Origin: Diplonema papillatum
Lineage: Eukaryota; Euglenozoa; Diplonemea; Diplonemida; Diplonemidae
NCBI GenBank assembly: GCA_030068145.1
Contig: JAPJBO010000302.1
Span: forward strand, 42,501-106,500
Reading direction: 5' to 3'
DNA: 64,000 nucleotides
Part shown: one piece after another, positions 1 to 10,588 of the stretch
How the letters are laid out: the number at the start of each line of letters is the position of its first letter
Position numbering within the stretch: position 1 is the first letter of the stretch
Program-made: the position numbers and the translations under genes
Notes under the pieces: model-generated
What the model was told of the DNA's origin: nothing
Database searches by the model: none
What the model saw: only the letters and a program-made list of their open reading frames with translations

Positions 1-1429
1 GAAGCGTCGGTTGTTAAAAGCGAAGATTCTCGCACGCACTCGGGCAGGTCTCCAATGACGAGGACTCGGAGACTTTTTGGGATTTTATTCTTCTTTTCTT
101 CCCACATTTCTTCCGGGTGAAGGGTTCTGCGCGCTACTATTTTCTTTTTGTATCAAAGAACAATGGATTTAAAACGCGAAAGGAGAACGCTGTCCAGCGT
201 GTGTTGGAGAGGAGTCGGTTTGACCACGCACACACAGACCAATACTTCCGTACAACCACGACGACGGCCTGTCTCGCTATAGGAGATGCATGAATCCAAT
301 AGTCATGTTTCTGTTTTGTGTCTAACAAATGCCATTTGTCAGAACAAGTATCCTCACTCCCGTTAGATGATCAAAACAGGTTTGGAGGAAGTGCGCACAA
401 ACAAAGGAAGCGCCAGATCCGTTTTTCTTTTACCAAAAAAGGGTTCGCGGCGACTGTTGTCAAAGAAATTCTCAAAACAAAGATCCATGCGCCCTCAAGG
501 CGGAGGAAGCCGTCCTCGGCTCGACCCCATTTATTCTTCCCTTTGTTTCCCGATCCCCCCTCCTCTCTCCCCCTCCTTCGCGCTTGTTTTTCCTCTACTT
601 ATTTTCCCCCGTCGACAGCTTATGCCACCATCCGGGCTGGCGATGGCTTCCTTCTGCCAGGTCCATACCGTTCGGAGGTTGCATGAGTTTGAGGGTTTGA
701 TACGATGGGCGGCTTGTGTTTTGTGAGGTCGCTGATTTTACGTCGTTCTGATGTCTGGCGGCTTTTTACTCTTCTTGCTTGCTTATTCTTCCCCTACTCT
801 TTCTTGCGGACCCTTTTTTCTTTTTGCACCAAGGACAGCGAGTGTCAGACCAGCCCACCCCGAAGGCCGTTGATTCCGTTAGGCAGGTTTCTATACCGGT
901 GGAAGCTGTTTGGTGTCGTACTACTGAGTGAGGGGTAGCTTTCGAGGATGACCACTCTCGAGAGAAGAGTGGCTGCCTGTTTGACTCTGCGCCAGTACAT
1001 TGATGCTACGTGAGCACAGTCGGTGACAGATCCGCAGATGTACGAAGTCGGAGTCTTGTGGATACGTAGTAGTGGTGCAGCTATATACACGTGCAGTGCA
1101 TACACTACCTACGAGGCTGCAATCTCAGGGAACTCCTAGAAACTGCTAATGCCGATTGGCAATGGGCACCGCTCAAGGAACGACGACGGGCGTACTTTGG
1201 TGTCGCGTTATCAAGCGAGCTGCAAAGGGGTCAACGTCGGAGCTGGAGGTGCACAAGACCGTCGTGCTGACGCTGTCGAGATGCCTTTCGAGGGCGGTGA
1301 CACCCGTGATGAAATAGTGGCACACTCCGGTGTGCGAATGTGCACGTGCCCCCCCCCCCCCCCCCCCCGTATTAGGCCTGATTCCAGCACCGCTTGCACC
1401 CTCTCGCGTCGGGTGCAACACGAGAGGAA
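1..1429. other. intergenic, pyrimidine-rich, repeat fragments
   Basis: No gene is recognised here. About 341-410 recurs in altered form near 39510-39565. The stretch 832-915 recurs at about 3170-3260 and 3640-3705, with a shared core around 'cccaccccgaaggc'. A run of 20 C lies at 1349-1368. The open frames here are short, overlap on both strands and resemble nothing known. Confidence 0.5.
1349..1368. repeat. homopolymer C tract (20 C)
   Basis: Twenty consecutive C, about 60 bp past the 3' end of the gene that ends at 1430. On the gene's strand this is a poly-G run. Its exact length may be a sequencing or assembly uncertainty. Confidence 0.9.
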
Positions 1430-2500
1430 TCACTCGAAGAACGACGGCGGGAGCAACAGCGTGATGCCCTGTTGGTCGGTGTACTCAGGCGGCGAGTCTT
1501 CAAACGAGCCAACTTCGAGCTCCGGCATGTCGAAGTGATCGTCGTCGGCGGCCGGGCTCGTCGGTGCAGCCAGCTGGGGTACCGAGTTGAGGGTGGTGCT
1601 GTGGACGAGGCCGGCGGCCAGGCTGATCTGCCGCCCCAGGAAGTCGCCGCCGCTGTAGCCTTCGATGCGCTTGACGGTGTCCAGGGGGCTCTCGAGGGTG
1701 CTGGCCATGGAGCACCCGCGGGAGACGGCGGCCCCTTCGAACGAGCTGTTCTCCGTTGCCCGGTACGGAGTCAGCAAAGTGGACGACCCAGCGGACATCG
1801 ATGGCCCCGCCGATTGGTTGAGGGCTGAGCTTGATGCGGCTCGCTGCCGCGAGTGCTGCTTCGACAGCGACGTCTTCGTTTCGCTGAAGTCGGTCTGCGA
1901 GAGGACGTGCTGCAGCTGGAACGAGACTTTCATGAGCACCGGCTCGAGGTTGTCGTCGCGCGGCATGTTGATGAGGAGGAAGTGCTCGAAGGCGATCGAG
2001 AAGTCGTGCAGGGTCAGCCGCCGGGCCGTCTCCGGCGACAGCGGCGCTCCCTGCGCGGCCGCTGCGACTAAGTCCCCCGCATTCCGGCTGAGGATCGCTG
2101 TGCCTGTCCGAGCGGGGGCAGCCGGCCAGAGCCCCGGCTGCTGCAGGAACTTGGCGACGCTCTCGTAGGCGAGCCTACAACCCGTGACGTCCATGCGGCA
2201 CTCTCGGGTTTGGGGCATGGCGGTGAGGACGTCGGCGAGGGTGAGGGTGTTCTTCGGCCCGACCCGCATCGTGCCGGCCGTCGCGTCCCACCAGTCATCC
2301 GAGTAGTCCTCGTCTTCGGCCGTGTCGCCGAAGAACCCCTCCATCTGCAGCCGCAGCCGCCACAGGTCCTGCCGCAGCTGATCCGCGTCGGCCGCCACCA
2401 CGTCCGCCGACACCGGCACGTTGACCACACCGTACGGCGTCACAACCGTGCTGAACGTGAGTTGGCCTTGCGGCGTGTACGAGCTCCAAGGGAGAGACAT
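1430..2500 (-). CDS. hypothetical protein, single exon, ~356 aa
   Basis: I do not recognise this family. The open frame continues upstream to 2608, but that codon is GTG and the extension is Glu/Arg/Lys-rich, translated from a (GA)n stretch. The first ATG is at 2500, giving a protein beginning MSLPWSSYTP. The first two thirds look globular, with an acidic patch near residues 65-75 (DEDYSDDWW) and hydrophobic helical stretches around SIAFEHFLLINM. The last third is Ser/Thr/Ala-rich and probably disordered, ending LLLPPSFFE. No signal peptide or membrane segment is seen. High GC and the absence of stops over 1 kb support coding. A 5' exon upstream of the (GA)n tract cannot be excluded. Confidence 0.6.
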   Translation of the reverse strand: MSLPWSSYTPQGQLTFSTVVTPYGVVNVPVSADVVAADADQLRQDLWRLRLQMEGFFGDTAEDEDYSDDWWDATAGTMRVGPKNTLTLADVLTAMPQTRECRMDVTGCRLAYESVAKFLQQPGLWPAAPARTGTAILSRNAGDLVAAAAQGAPLSPETARRLTLHDFSIAFEHFLLINMPRDDNLEPVLMKVSFQLQHVLSQTDFSETKTSLSKQHSRQRAASSSALNQSAGPSMSAGSSTLLTPYRATENSSFEGAAVSRGCSMASTLESPLDTVKRIEGYSGGDFLGRQISLAAGLVHSTTLNSVPQLAAPTSPAADDDHFDMPELEVGSFEDSPPEYTDQQGITLLLPPSFFE

Positions 2501-4319
2501 CAGGGACACGGGCTCCGAGCTTTTCCTTCTCTCTCTCGGTCTCTTAGGCTCGCTTTTTTCTTCTCCTTCCTCTCTCTTTCTCTCTCTCTCGCACTCGGTC
2601 TCGCGCACTCTCTATTTCTGGTAAATCGGAGACACGCGGAACCTGTTGATAACAACCGACACACGGGGGAGAGAAGACTGCCGGGCGGGTGCAGAAGATC
2701 GAGAAAAGGGTGCGTCGAATGATGAACGCTCTATGGGGTGGGATCTTGCTTTTCTGGACTGGTGTTTCTTATTGTTGGATGGTTGTTTTTTTTTTGTTGT
2801 TATTCTTGTTATTGTTGTTATTGTCGTTGTTGGTGTTGCGTTTTGGACGAAGCGTAGCTTCTTTTCTCGGTGTCTTCTGCAAGTTTGCCTTGCTCTGAGA
2901 GGAAATGGAAACAGCAAAAAAGAAGAAACAGAAAATAGAACACTCTCAAACAAAAGGAACTGCTCACGTGCTTTTTCTTCTTGGTTGCAAAGGGGAAGGA
3001 AGAGGAAGTGAGCTGATTTATTGGTGGGGGGGGAGACGACCGGATAAAAGGCGGGTGCGTGAAGATTGTTTTTCCTCTCTGTTTTTTTTTTGTTTTGTGT
3101 TGGGCGCTTTTCCGACGATCCTGTACGGGCGTCCGGATTCGAGCGTTCTTTTTTTTTTCTTCTTTTTTTTCCCCGACGACAGCAAGTGTTAGACTAGCCC
3201 ACCGAAGGCAGTTGGTTTCTCTAGGCAGGTTCTCGCTGCCGCCCGAAGTTGTTTGGAATCGGGTTTCTTGTGCTTCCGACTTTTTTCTTTTTGCTTTGTT
3301 GCAGTTGAATTAGATTCTTCTGTGCCCGACTTAGTCGCTGGCAGAGTACAAGCAGTGACGGCCGGTGGACTTTTTTTCTTCGAATCTTTCCAGTTTCAAA
3401 CTCGAAAAGAACCTGGCGCAATCGGAGGAAGATGTATGGAAGTATGTGTATTTGCTTTCTTAGCGTTCTTTGTGGATTAGAAGGTCGGTGTTTCGAAGTC
3501 TCCTTTTCTTCTTTTCTTCTCTTCTTCTTCTTCTTCTTTTCAGCGCTCGAAGGTTACTAGACTGTTGTTGTGCAGCTGGGTTCGTTGGAGGGGGTGTTTT
3601 GTTTTTGTTTTTGTGTTGTTATGTTTTGTTTTTCAGCCCCTCTCGACGGCAGCAAGTTGCAGGAACCCACCCCGAGGCGGTTTGGATCCGTTTTCTTGGG
3701 CAGGGTTTTTTTTCTCTGCCGAACACGGAGAGGGAGGGGGTGGGGGTTGCTTCGCAACGAGTTGCTTTGCAGTTCTACGCTCCTTGTTTTCTTCTTGCGC
3801 TTTTCCTTCTCGTGACTTGCAAATCGAGAACGCTCAAGAAGATGAAGGTATAAGGGGGATGGACGAGGAAGGGCGGGCAGCAGTTGCTTGGGGGAAAAGG
3901 AGAACCCCTTTTTGTGTTACCGTCGATTTTTTTTCTTTTTGCGTTATATTTCTTTTTTGACTGTTTTCGGAATTGGAGCGTTTCTTTTTCTTTCCTGGCG
4001 TGAAATACAAAGGGTGCTGTGGGTTTGGATGGTTCTTCTCTGGAGAAGAGGGGTTGTCGCCCTTCCTTTTTGTACGGCCTACGATTTACGTCGTTCTGAC
4101 GTTCGGCGACTCTGTCGTATTGCTTGCTTTAGTGCCGTTTCTTTTTTGTGGAGCTCGTTTTCTCTTTTTCTTTCTGGCGTGTCTGTATTTCGGCCCACTC
4201 TCTCCGTTTCCTCTGTAGGTGTACGAGAAACGAACCGTGGGTCTCGTTTGCTTCCTTTTTTCCTCTGAGGGAGGGTGGGGTCTCAATTTCCTTTCCTGCG
4301 CGGGTATGTTATTGAGGCT
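2501..4319. other. intergenic, T-rich, with repeat copies
   Basis: This holds the (CT)n tract at about 2570-2605, probably 5' UTR or promoter of the gene ending at 1430, followed by many T-rich runs. Two further copies of the 832-915 repeat lie at about 3170-3260 and 3640-3705. The motif 'tacgtcgttctga' occurs at about 739 and 4087. Open frames here are hydrophobic translations of T-rich DNA and are not believed. Confidence 0.5.
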
Positions 4320-4522
4320 TTTGTTCTTCGCTTACACCACCGTGTGTTGTTTTCTCACTCACTTTGACCTGTTGTGTTTGTGTGATTCGTCGTACAAGGG
4401 TAGACCCGCACGACCTCACGACCTCACGTCCGTTCAACACGTGGTTCGGTAGTTACAGCACTTGGGATCCCTTCTGTTTTCTTTGCCTGCCATTTCCTTC
4501 CAAGCTGGCGTTTATGTAAAAA
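4320..4522 (+). repeat. dispersed repeat family R1, copy A (5'-truncated)
   Basis: About 200 bp shared with 10589-10886, 18711-19009 and 22793-23021, all in the same orientation. It includes 'gttcttcgcttacaccacc' near its start, 'cacttgggatcccttctg' in the middle and 'aagctggcgtttatgtaaa' at its end. It lacks the first ~100 bp present in copies B and C. Confidence 0.8.
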
Positions 4523-4739
4523 GAATCACCGGGAATGTCTTGAGTTAGGGATCTTCATGTGAAGCATGGACGTGCAACCTGTGACAGTGACATGATCTTC
4601 AGTACGGTGTTGGTTCGTTCCACGAGTGCAAACACTTCAGATGGGCTTGGTTTCTGCATTCACAGCCCAGGCCATTTTTTGCTAGCAAAATCAAAGGTTG
4701 ACTGATAGACCTTACGGCGCAGAGCAGTTCGAACCCGGG

Positions 4740-5430
4740 AGCATTGACTTCTGTAAAGTGCAAGTGCCATCAAGGCAGGCGAGCACTGTTCACGGGCTAG
4801 TGTTACTTTATGACGTCGTCCGTCGGGAGAGTCAACGATGATGAGGATTAGGTCAAACTGGCCATTTCCAGGTCAAGTTCTATTCCCAACCGCGCCGCCG
4901 GCAATGCAGATTCTCGCCACAGGTTCTTTGCATTCTAACCCAACACTAAACTTGCCGAATGGATACAGTTGGGGAACACGGTTTGGGTGTCTCCATGTCT
5001 AGCATTGATCTGTAAAGTGCAAGTGCCATCAAGGCAGGCGAGCACTGTTCACGGGCTACTGTTACTTTATGACGTCGTCCGTCGGGGGGAGTCAACGATA
5101 ATGAGGATGAGGTCAACCTGGTCATTTCCGAGTCACGTTCAATTCCCGCTCGCTTTCGCGGTGCGGACTCCGGGCTGTTTTGGCTGCTTCCGGGTCGGTG
5201 GCGGGGAAGATGTCAGACATTCCATTACCTGGTCGTGCGTCGTGTTTAGCAGTCGCAGGGCCTCCCCACCCCCCCGGCGTAATGAGCATTGAGTTCTGTA
5301 AAGTGCAAGTGCCATCAAAGGCAGGCGAGCACTGTTCACGGGCTACTGTTATGACGTCGTCCGTCGGGAGAGTCAACGATGATGAGGATGAGTTCAATCT
5401 GGTCATTTCCAAGTCAAGTTCTATTCCCGC
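4740..5430 (+). repeat. three direct copies of a ~150-bp unit, ~270 bp apart
   Basis: The unit starts 'ctgtaaagtgcaagtgccat' at about 4751, 5010 and 5296. It runs through 'gacgtcgtccgtcggg' to 'tcaagttctattccc'. A fourth, partial copy is at 27880-27935. Between copies 1 and 2, at about 4906-4960, lies a fragment matching the terminal repeat of the reverse transcriptase element at 52415-55700 ('ttctttgcattctaaccc'). No coding is supported. Confidence 0.75.
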
Positions 5431-6127
5431 TCGCTTTCGCGGCGCGGACTTTCCGGGCCGTTTTGGCTGTTTCCGGGTCGACGATGGGGAAGGAGGGCCA
5501 GTCGCAGGTTCCAAAATTGAGGCTGTACGTTGCTTCAACGATGATCCAAAGGTGCAGTAACCGGTACTGCTAGTGTGACTGCTGTATTGTAGCACTACTC
5601 GGGGCATTCTGTCCTTTAGCTTGGTCTCCAGCCCATTTTCCAAATTTGGACCGCTAACGGCTTTTTGCGTTTCCACTGTCGAGCGTCGAGTTGTTCGCGG
5701 CCCATGTCTAGCGTCTGCGTGCCTGCGCAAAATCAGCGCCAAATGTTGTGTGCGGGATTTGCATTCTTGTCGCGATAGAAACACCGAAAAAAGGGGAACG
5801 TGAAAAAAAGAAACCAAGAAAAAAAAGGCGTGCGAAACCCAAAATAGCCCCGCATTCTTTTTCCCGTTTTTTTTTTTTTTTTTTTTGCTTCCGCTGCGTC
5901 TTTCTTTTCTTTTTATGACAATTATATTCACTTGCGGCGCGATCGGGGCCCAGGAGGCAAAAGAGAGCGACTGAGAGGAAAGCCATCGTCTTAGCGGCGG
6001 GGGGCAACGCTCGTAGACGGCCTCTTCCTTAAATTCCAGCTTTCAAGGCATACCACCGTGCGGCGGAAGTGAACGAGTCGGCAGTCGCCTCACTGCCGGA
6101 AGCCCCCGCTTCTCCGTGCCCTCATAC
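5431..6127. other. intergenic with poly-T tract
   Basis: No gene is recognised. A run of about 18 T lies near 5868-5886, with A-rich DNA before it. The stretch around 5620-5660 ('agcttggtctccagcccat') recurs near 31280-31320. The Lys-rich minus-strand frames here are translations of the T tract. Confidence 0.45.
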
Positions 6128-6362
6128 GAAATACTCGAGGGGCTGCCTTGTGCTTACTTCGAAGGAGGCTAGAGGGGGAGAAACAATACAACTACAAAAT
6201 GGGTCTTTTTTGTTGAACGCTTACGCCCGCCACTGGACCCAGATTCACCTGTGTTTCGTGTGGGCTACAGCACATTTACCTCCTTTGATCTTTTGCAACT
6301 GGCAGCCTCCTCAAGTATTTCCTACAAAGCAGGTGCTTATACAAAAATAAAAGAGAAGAATG
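6128..6362 (+). repeat. dispersed repeat family R2
   Basis: It begins 'gaaatactcgagg', contains 'gtgtttcgtgtgggctacag' and 'caagtatttcctac', and ends with an A-rich tail 'caaaaataaaagagaag'. A near full-length second copy is at 32995-33268, a 5' fragment at 33590-33655 and a 3' end at about 13725-13795. The A-rich 3' end common to the copies would fit a retroposed element, which is inference. Confidence 0.7.
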
Positions 6363-7321
6363 AAGTCCCCCGGGGGCTAGGCTTTTTGAACCAATAATTT
6401 GAACAGGCTAGAACAGTATAGAACGAGAGGCGAGGTAACCGCGGGGGGGGGAGGGAGAGTCTAGGCGGCAGTTCGCACTGAGGTATTCAAATTTCAAGTG
6501 TGCTCTGAACGTAAGCATGTGCTCGACGCCGCGCTATCTGCACCAAGTTGCGGTCCACTATTGTGGTGCGTCCGAAAGCAGCTGAGGACGGAGCGAACCC
6601 CAATCTCGAGAGCGAAGACGAAGAAGCGACGATCAACCTCGGCACCACCACGGGAGACGACACAGTCACCGCCCCGCCGTAAGGAAGCAACCAGCAACGC
6701 GCCACCGATGCACCTGGACGAGCTCTATCACAGCCAGGACGACCCATGCTACGAGAGCAGAGGCGAATCCGTCTCGGGCAAAGGCCTCCCGACAACCGAG
6801 TCTATCTGAGCAATCAGCTGAAAAATCTCCAGGTGCCACCCGCCCTAGTCATAGTGGTCAAACGATTCGCATGATCGCGTTTGCATCCGCATTATCGCAC
6901 GCTTAAAACCTGGGCAAATACAGTACTATGGACGATCGCCTATTATCGCACGCCGATTATATGCGACACTTTTGTGCGACAATGCGATGATTATTATCGC
7001 ATGCGAAGCATTTGACTAATATGCCTAGTTGTCACTAGCCCCCCAAAGCCCTCAAAGCGAGTGGTGGTGTTCATTGTTGCGGCCCACGGCGCATAACAAG
7101 GACGAGAAGTGCCAGGAGCAAGGGCGCCACGGTCTGGCCCTTTTTTTGCTGAACGGTTTCGAGTTTTAAGAAGTCGGTATTCGTAAGTAGATGCCGGCTT
7201 CTTGTATTTTTTGCGTCACCGTCGACCCCTTGACTTAGAACTTGACTTGGGACGATCGGGTTGGGTATCTTGCGACCTTTGTGTGTGTGTTGGCTTGTGG
7301 AAGATTTTTATTTTGTTTCTT
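6363..7321. other. intergenic; clustered 'attatcgca' motifs
   Basis: No gene is recognised. Between about 6855 and 7010 the motif 'attatcgca' or its close variants recurs at least three times, with inverse forms ('tgcgatgat') nearby. A run of G lies at 6443-6450. Confidence 0.4.
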
Positions 7322-7940
7322 TCGGAGTCCAGCGGTAGGTACCAGGGAAAGCCTGCTACACGGGAGCCAATCTTCACGTGTTCAGAGCCACGGGCCTACG
7401 GGTCAAGTGGCTACCGATTTCCCAAACTAAAGCATCAAGGCGTGGCGCACCTTGGGGCTTGGCGCTCGCGCTCGTCGAGACGGTCAGCCGCAGGGCAGAG
7501 CGGACGGGGTTGTAGCACTGTGCTGCCTCCGACTCAAGCTTTGCAAACTGTGTGGTTGACCGTCACGTTCCTGGACCAGGAGCGGCCTTTTTCTTTTTCG
7601 TTTTCTTTCTTTTCTTCTTCTTCGGAGTCCAGCGGTAGGTACCAGGGAAAGCCTGCTACACGGGAGCCAAGTTTCATGTGTTCGGCGGTACTGCAGAGCC
7701 GGGTCAAGTGGCTACCGATTTCCCAAACTAAAGCATCAAGGCGTGGCGCACCTTGGGGCTTGGCGCTCGCGCTGCACACAAGCTCGTCGAGACGGTCAGC
7801 CGCAGGGCAGAGCGGACGGGGGTTGCACTGTGCTGCCTCCGACTCAAGCTTTTTGCAAGCTGTGGTTGACCGTCACGTTCCTGGACCAGGTGCGGCCTTT
7901 TTTTCTTCTTTTCTTCTTTTTCTTCTTCTTCTTTCGGAGT
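7322..7940 (+). repeat. 300-bp tandem direct repeat, two copies plus start of a third
   Basis: Copies begin 'cggagtccagcggtaggtac' at 7323 and 7623. Each runs to a pyrimidine-rich tail, and a third copy starts at about 7934 but diverges after 10 bp. A diverged copy lies at about 60404-60660, in intron 3 of the CEMIP-like gene. A long plus-strand open frame (7202-8149) crosses both copies, but its sequence simply repeats with the DNA and matches no family. Confidence 0.8.
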
Positions 7941-8017
7941 CCAGTTTGTTCAAGAAACAAAAAGGCGTCGTTGAGCACGTGTGTGCAAAGGGCTCTGTTC
8001 TGTATCTTGACACGGCA

Positions 8018-8552
8018 GGTTCCAATGGGATTCGTGTCCAGTTTTGGTATACGTGCGCTACGCCAGGCGCAACACGAAGACTGCCACCGCACACTGTGTC
8101 GTCGTCCGCTTACGATATAGTTACGGATATTCAACCTGCGCAACCCTAAGCAGCACCACAAATACACGAAAAGAGACGGTCAGACGGTACCAAGAAGACA
8201 GACAGTCACCTACTGCGGCACCATACTGAGGAGGGCCTACCGTAAGTAAGGTATGTGGACAATGGCCGAAACCACCACGAAATATCCCGAGAGCTCATTT
8301 TTCGCTGGGCCAACGTCGACTCCAGTCGCCGTTCAAGGGCAGCTGCGAGACCACGCTTGGGCATCGCAGAGCCGCGTGTGGCAGCACGCCTCGGCCGAAC
8401 ACAACTTCGTCAAATAGCCACTCCCCTTTAGTATATGCAGGATCTGTAACGGTGCCATCCCCTCCGATAGAGAGCCTGGAGCTCGCCCGCTCTGTATCAG
8501 GCTGCAGGTAATCCCATTCCGACACCATCGACTCATCGACGTACAGCCGAAT
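8018..8552 (-). pseudogene. broken copy of part of the LamG-repeat gene
   Basis: Two blocks match the tenth to eleventh LamG-unit region of the gene at 42912-50045. About 8018-8113 matches 44099-44192, and 8275-8552 matches 44184-44462. Between them is ~160 bp absent from the gene. Part of that insert resembles, in inverse orientation, DNA at about 21050-21150 ('taggccctcctcagta'). Homology stops abruptly at both ends. The minus-strand frame keeps motifs such as YVDESMVSEWDY and GEWLFDEVVFGRGVLP. A one-base gain near 8310 shifts the frame (GDWSRRWPSEK instead of GDWNDVGPAKNEL). There is no start or signal peptide, so this is not a functional gene. Confidence 0.88.
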
Positions 8553-8672
8553 CCGCTGGCGACTTGCTTTTCTTGTTTGCCGGCTTGACGTGGCAGGTTC
8601 CAAAGAACTTGCCGCGCCTGTACAGGGAACCGTAGCGTGCGCCAGCAAGGGACGTTGTCCGAAGACGGCGGC

Positions 8673-9190
8673 ACTTACCCCTCCACTGACGATGCCGCAT
8701 GTCACCTCCTCAACTCTTTCCATCCGCGCAAAACTGAGGCAGCCGGCAAGCCGCCTCGCATCAGAAGCTTGGACGATCCCTCTGGCGGCAGGTGGTTCTT
8801 CTCGCCGACACACTTACCCTTCTGACAATGCCGCGGGTCACCTACTCAGCTCATTCCCATCCTGGTTGATCCGAGCAAAATTGAGGCGGCCGGCAAGCCG
8901 GCAAGCCGTCTTGCAACAGAAGCTTGGACGATCCGTCTAGCGGCGGGTGGTTCTTCTCGCCGACGCTTGACAATGCCGTGGGTCACCTCCGCAACGCATT
9001 CCCATCCTGGTTGATCCGGGCAAAAGTGAGGCAGCCGGCAAGCATCCTTCTAGCGGCAGGGCGCTTCTTCTCACCGACACTTACCCTTCACTGACGATGC
9101 CGCGGGTCACCCACTGAACCCATTCCCATGTCGCGCAACAGAAGCTTGGGCGATCTGTCTAGCGGCAGGCGGGGTTTCTCGCCGACGCTT
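8673..9190 (+). repeat. degenerate minisatellite, four units of ~105-155 bp
   Basis: Units start near 8673, 8814, 8969 and 9083. Shared parts are 'tgacgatgccgcgggtcacc', 'gaggcagccggcaagc', 'caacagaagcttggacgatc' and 'ttcttctcgccgac'. Unit lengths differ through internal gain or loss, for example a doubled 'gccggcaagcc' near 8891. It directly follows the LamG pseudogene. Confidence 0.75.
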
Positions 9191-9386
9191 GCCCGGCGCC
9201 GGCTCGGCCGCTCCCCTCGGCTTGCCGGGTCTCCGCGCGCACCGCCTCGGAAAAGTCGTCGAGAGACACCGCCGGCCCTCCGCCGTACGTGGATATGTAG
9301 AAGTCCCAGTCGTCCCTCGTCACCGGGCAGAAGTATTCCCAGGCAGATCGCGTGGCGGTCCCCTGGCGTGTGTTGTGTGCGTGCAC

Positions 9387-9472
9387 GGGGGGGAAAATCT
9401 TAGTTTCGTGTTCAGGCGCTACTTGCCTCTCATGTGTTTGATGCTAGCATCAAGTCTTCTTCGCGGAATGCA
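9387..9472 (+). repeat. dispersed short repeat family R3
   Basis: The core is 'ggaaaatcttagttt...ttcaggc...tgatgctagcatcaagtctt'. Other copies are at about 13161-13225 (partial), 19651-19742, 23456-23545 and 25321-25398, with a head-to-head palindromic form at 24042-24130. Confidence 0.7.
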
Positions 9473-9560
9473 GAGTCTTATTTTCTGTTCTTTTCTTTCT
9501 TTCGTTGTCGACAACTTCTTTTTTCTCCTTGTAGTTCTTCTTTCTCTATGCCGCCCACGT

Positions 9561-10438
9561 CGATGTTCGTTTAGCATTGAGTTCTTTTAAGTACATGAAC
9601 CACGTGGATTAACATGCACTGCCTTGAAAGTCAGGTTATCGGATGACGTCGTCACCTGCCATTGCGTCGTCAAGGTCGAGCATTTGTGGAGCTAGCGGGG
9701 TTTGGCTTTCTTGCGATTCCAGAGACTGAGTCGGCGAGTACGAGGGCGGGCACGTGTGTCCGTTTTTCACTTTCGAGGGCGTTGGTGTGCCCGTGGTCCC
9801 CGGTCGTTTCTGAGAGCTGCCTGCCCTCGGTACCTTCTTCTTCCTTCGATGCACCCCTGAGTCGGGTGTGGTCGCCTTCGTCTTCTTCCGCTTGCGGCCG
9901 GCGATCGGGCCTTCCTTCGGGGTGCCGAGCACCCTCTTCTTCCGCGCTGGTCGTTCGCTGGTTCCTGGCGTTGGTGGCGGCCTCTTGGTTGCCCGTCCGG
10001 TCGACGCTGTTTCCTTTTTCGTTGCCGCGAGCGGCGCTCGCGGCGCTCGCTTTCCTTCTGGCGTTTCCCGCTGTACACCCACCTGGGTGGGTGAGGAGGG
10101 CCTCTTCTTCTTGTTGCGTCCGGGGGTTGACCCGACGTTCGGCTTGTTGGACTGGTGGTGGCCGCGGCTGCAACATGCCGCCGGTCGCCTCTGCGTCAGC
10201 GTAGGGAGCCTTTTGCACTCTTGGCAGGTCCCTCTGCCATGCGTGCGGCAGGCATGATGCCCGCTGCGGCAACACGCCGCCGCCGTCTTGCACTCGCCGC
10301 ACTTCGTCGTGCTGTGCTCTGTGCACACCGCGATCGGCTGCCCATCGTTCGCGTGGTGATGGTGCCGGCAGCACGCGTCGATGTTCGTTTAGCATTGAGT
10401 TCTTTTAAGTACCTGAACCACATGGATTAGCATGCACT
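9561..10438 (+). repeat. 60-bp direct repeats flanking an 820-bp segment
   Basis: 9561-9620 and 10379-10438 are 60-bp direct repeats with three mismatches, starting 'cgatgttcgtttagcattga' and ending 'catgcact'. The segment between them holds the Cys/His-rich basic open frame at 9636-10388. DNA just outside the left copy ('tctatgccgcccacgtc') recurs at 17460-17477. Confidence 0.85.
9636..10388 (-). CDS. Cys/His-rich then Lys/Arg-rich protein, partial
   Basis: The frame is open from just after a TAA at 10389-10391 and has no ATG near its start, so it would need an upstream exon. The first ~70 residues carry a repeated pattern of Cys pairs and His pairs (CCRHHHH, KCGECK, CCRSGHHAC, CQECK, CCSRGHH), which suggests zinc binding. 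The next ~140 residues are basic and Pro/Thr-rich (KRKKTKATT, RRKKKVPR), like a nuclear or nucleic-acid-binding tail. The frame ends LDLDDAMAGDDVIR; nearly the same end (LDLDDAMAGDN) is encoded at about 59832-59866 in another context. I do not recognise the family. The flanking 60-bp direct repeats raise the possibility of mobile-element origin. Confidence 0.4.
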   Translation of the reverse strand, partial: TNIDACCRHHHHANDGQPIAVCTEHSTTKCGECKTAAACCRSGHHACRTHGRGTCQECKRLPTLTQRRPAACCSRGHHQSNKPNVGSTPGRNKKKRPSSPTQVGVQRETPEGKRAPRAPLAATKKETASTGRATKRPPPTPGTSERPARKKRVLGTPKEGPIAGRKRKKTKATTPDSGVHRRKKKVPRAGSSQKRPGTTGTPTPSKVKNGHTCPPSYSPTQSLESQESQTPLAPQMLDLDDAMAGDDVIR

Positions 10439-10588
10439 CGTTTTAGCAGCGGCTGCCGAATCATGCCGTGGCACCGTCCGTATGTGCGTCTGCTTCGCAG
10501 AAAAAGTGTGGGAAAGGAGTCCAGGACTCCGTGGTTTGAAACCATACGGTATGGTTCCACTTCCTCCTTCCTTCGTCCGTTCTTCTTT

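Noticed and set aside
1430..2608. Longer start at 2608 for the first gene
   Set aside because: That codon is GTG and the added residues come from a (GA)n tract; the first ATG is at 2500.
7202..8149. 315-codon plus-strand frame
   Set aside because: It runs through two copies of a 300-bp tandem repeat and into the LamG pseudogene on the wrong strand, with a non-ATG start.
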